A program made the translations under genes and the position numbers. A DNA stretch of 64,000 nt. Origin: Robinsoniella peoriensis (GTDB taxonomy: Bacteria; Bacillota; Clostridia; Lachnospirales; Lachnospiraceae). Below the pieces are notes generated by a model that was not told where the DNA came from, did not search any database, and saw only the letters and a list, made by a program, of their open reading frames with translations. Positions within the stretch are counted from its first letter, which is position 1. Every line of letters begins with the position of its first letter. Positions 63,894 to 64,000 of this stretch are shown one piece after another. Location of the stretch: NCBI RefSeq assembly GCF_000797495.1, contig NZ_JTGN01000003.1, positions 286,996-350,995 on the forward strand. The letters run 5' to 3'.

Positions 63894-64000
63894 CTACTTC
63901 CTTGTAGTCCTGAGTGAGGAAATTTTTTTTAAGAACTCAACTTCCTGTTTCAGATAATCAACCTCATGCCGAAGCTGTTTTAATTCATCCTTTTCGGATG
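63894..64000 (-). CDS. IS3-family OrfA, C-terminal end (partial)
   Basis: Last part of the helix-turn-helix/leucine-zipper protein: EKDELKQLRHEVDYLKQEVEFLKK then a short tail and TAG. The N terminus lies outside the window. The A8 run near its end is a probable -1 frameshift site leading into OrfB. Confidence 0.85.
   Translation of the reverse strand, partial: SEKDELKQLRHEVDYLKQEVEFLKKISSLRTTRK

Larger units (their letters stand above)
62753..64000 (-). mobile_element. IS3-family element (3' part, rest beyond window)
   Basis: Contains OrfB and the end of OrfA with an A8 slippery run between them. A likely element end beginning TGTACCCTTTGTCAAGG lies at about 62753; the exact boundary and the other inverted repeat cannot be fixed because the element continues past base 64000. 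Confidence 0.8.

Overview
The window looks like the chromosome of an anaerobic gut Firmicute, most probably a Lachnospiraceae/Clostridia member. The signs are moderate-to-low GC, AGGAGG-type ribosome binding sites, Clostridia-typical families (DUF1062, DUF2812 with PadR, DUF4179 anti-sigma, YtrA-type GntR/ABC) and a very large secreted sialidase typical of mucin-degrading commensals. No rRNA or tRNA genes were recognised.

Region 1 (1-10590) is one long plus-strand catabolic cluster. A BMP-type nucleoside ABC importer (lipoprotein cut by the window start, ATPase, two permeases) is followed by an isochorismatase-like hydrolase, a PfkB kinase, a nucleoside phosphorylase, a BtpA/SgcQ TIM barrel, an iron alcohol dehydrogenase, a TrpA-like TIM barrel and a VOC protein. 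Together they suggest uptake and breakdown of a nucleoside or nucleoside-like compound by a route I cannot match to a textbook pathway.

Region 2 (10591-23640) is a complete type I-B CRISPR-Cas island: a decayed alpha/beta-hydrolase gene, leader 1, array 1 (31 repeats), cas6-cas8b-cas7-cas5, a terminator, cas3-cas4-cas1-cas2, leader 2, and array 2 (15 repeats). The two arrays have related but distinct 30-bp repeats and homologous leaders that share a TTGATT-N17-TATAGT promoter.

Region 3 (23653-34141) holds a minus-strand ferredoxin/polyferredoxin pair, a degenerate response regulator remnant, and an 8.6-kb gene for a secreted multidomain sialidase fused to an SGNH esterase.

Region 4 (34410-47274) holds a DUF1062 protein, an ECF sigma/DUF4179 anti-sigma pair, a GMP-synthase homologue with a shrunken amidotransferase domain, a two-component system plus FtsX-type ABC exporter joined by a shared direct-repeat operator, an L25/Ctc ribosomal protein behind a terminator-like leader, an unknown gene, and a MATE exporter behind two palindromic operators.

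Region 5 (47442-64000) is a mosaic of small units: a pentapeptide-repeat protein, a CmpB-like membrane protein, a LysR regulator divergent from aspartate ammonia-lyase, a GntR regulator divergent from an IlvD/Edd dehydratase, PadR-DUF2812, a DUF3877-like protein, a rhodanese-thioredoxin lipoprotein with an FAD disulfide oxidoreductase, a YtrA-type regulator with an ABC exporter, an MntP/YtaF-like protein, a branched structured element, and an IS3-family element running off the window end.
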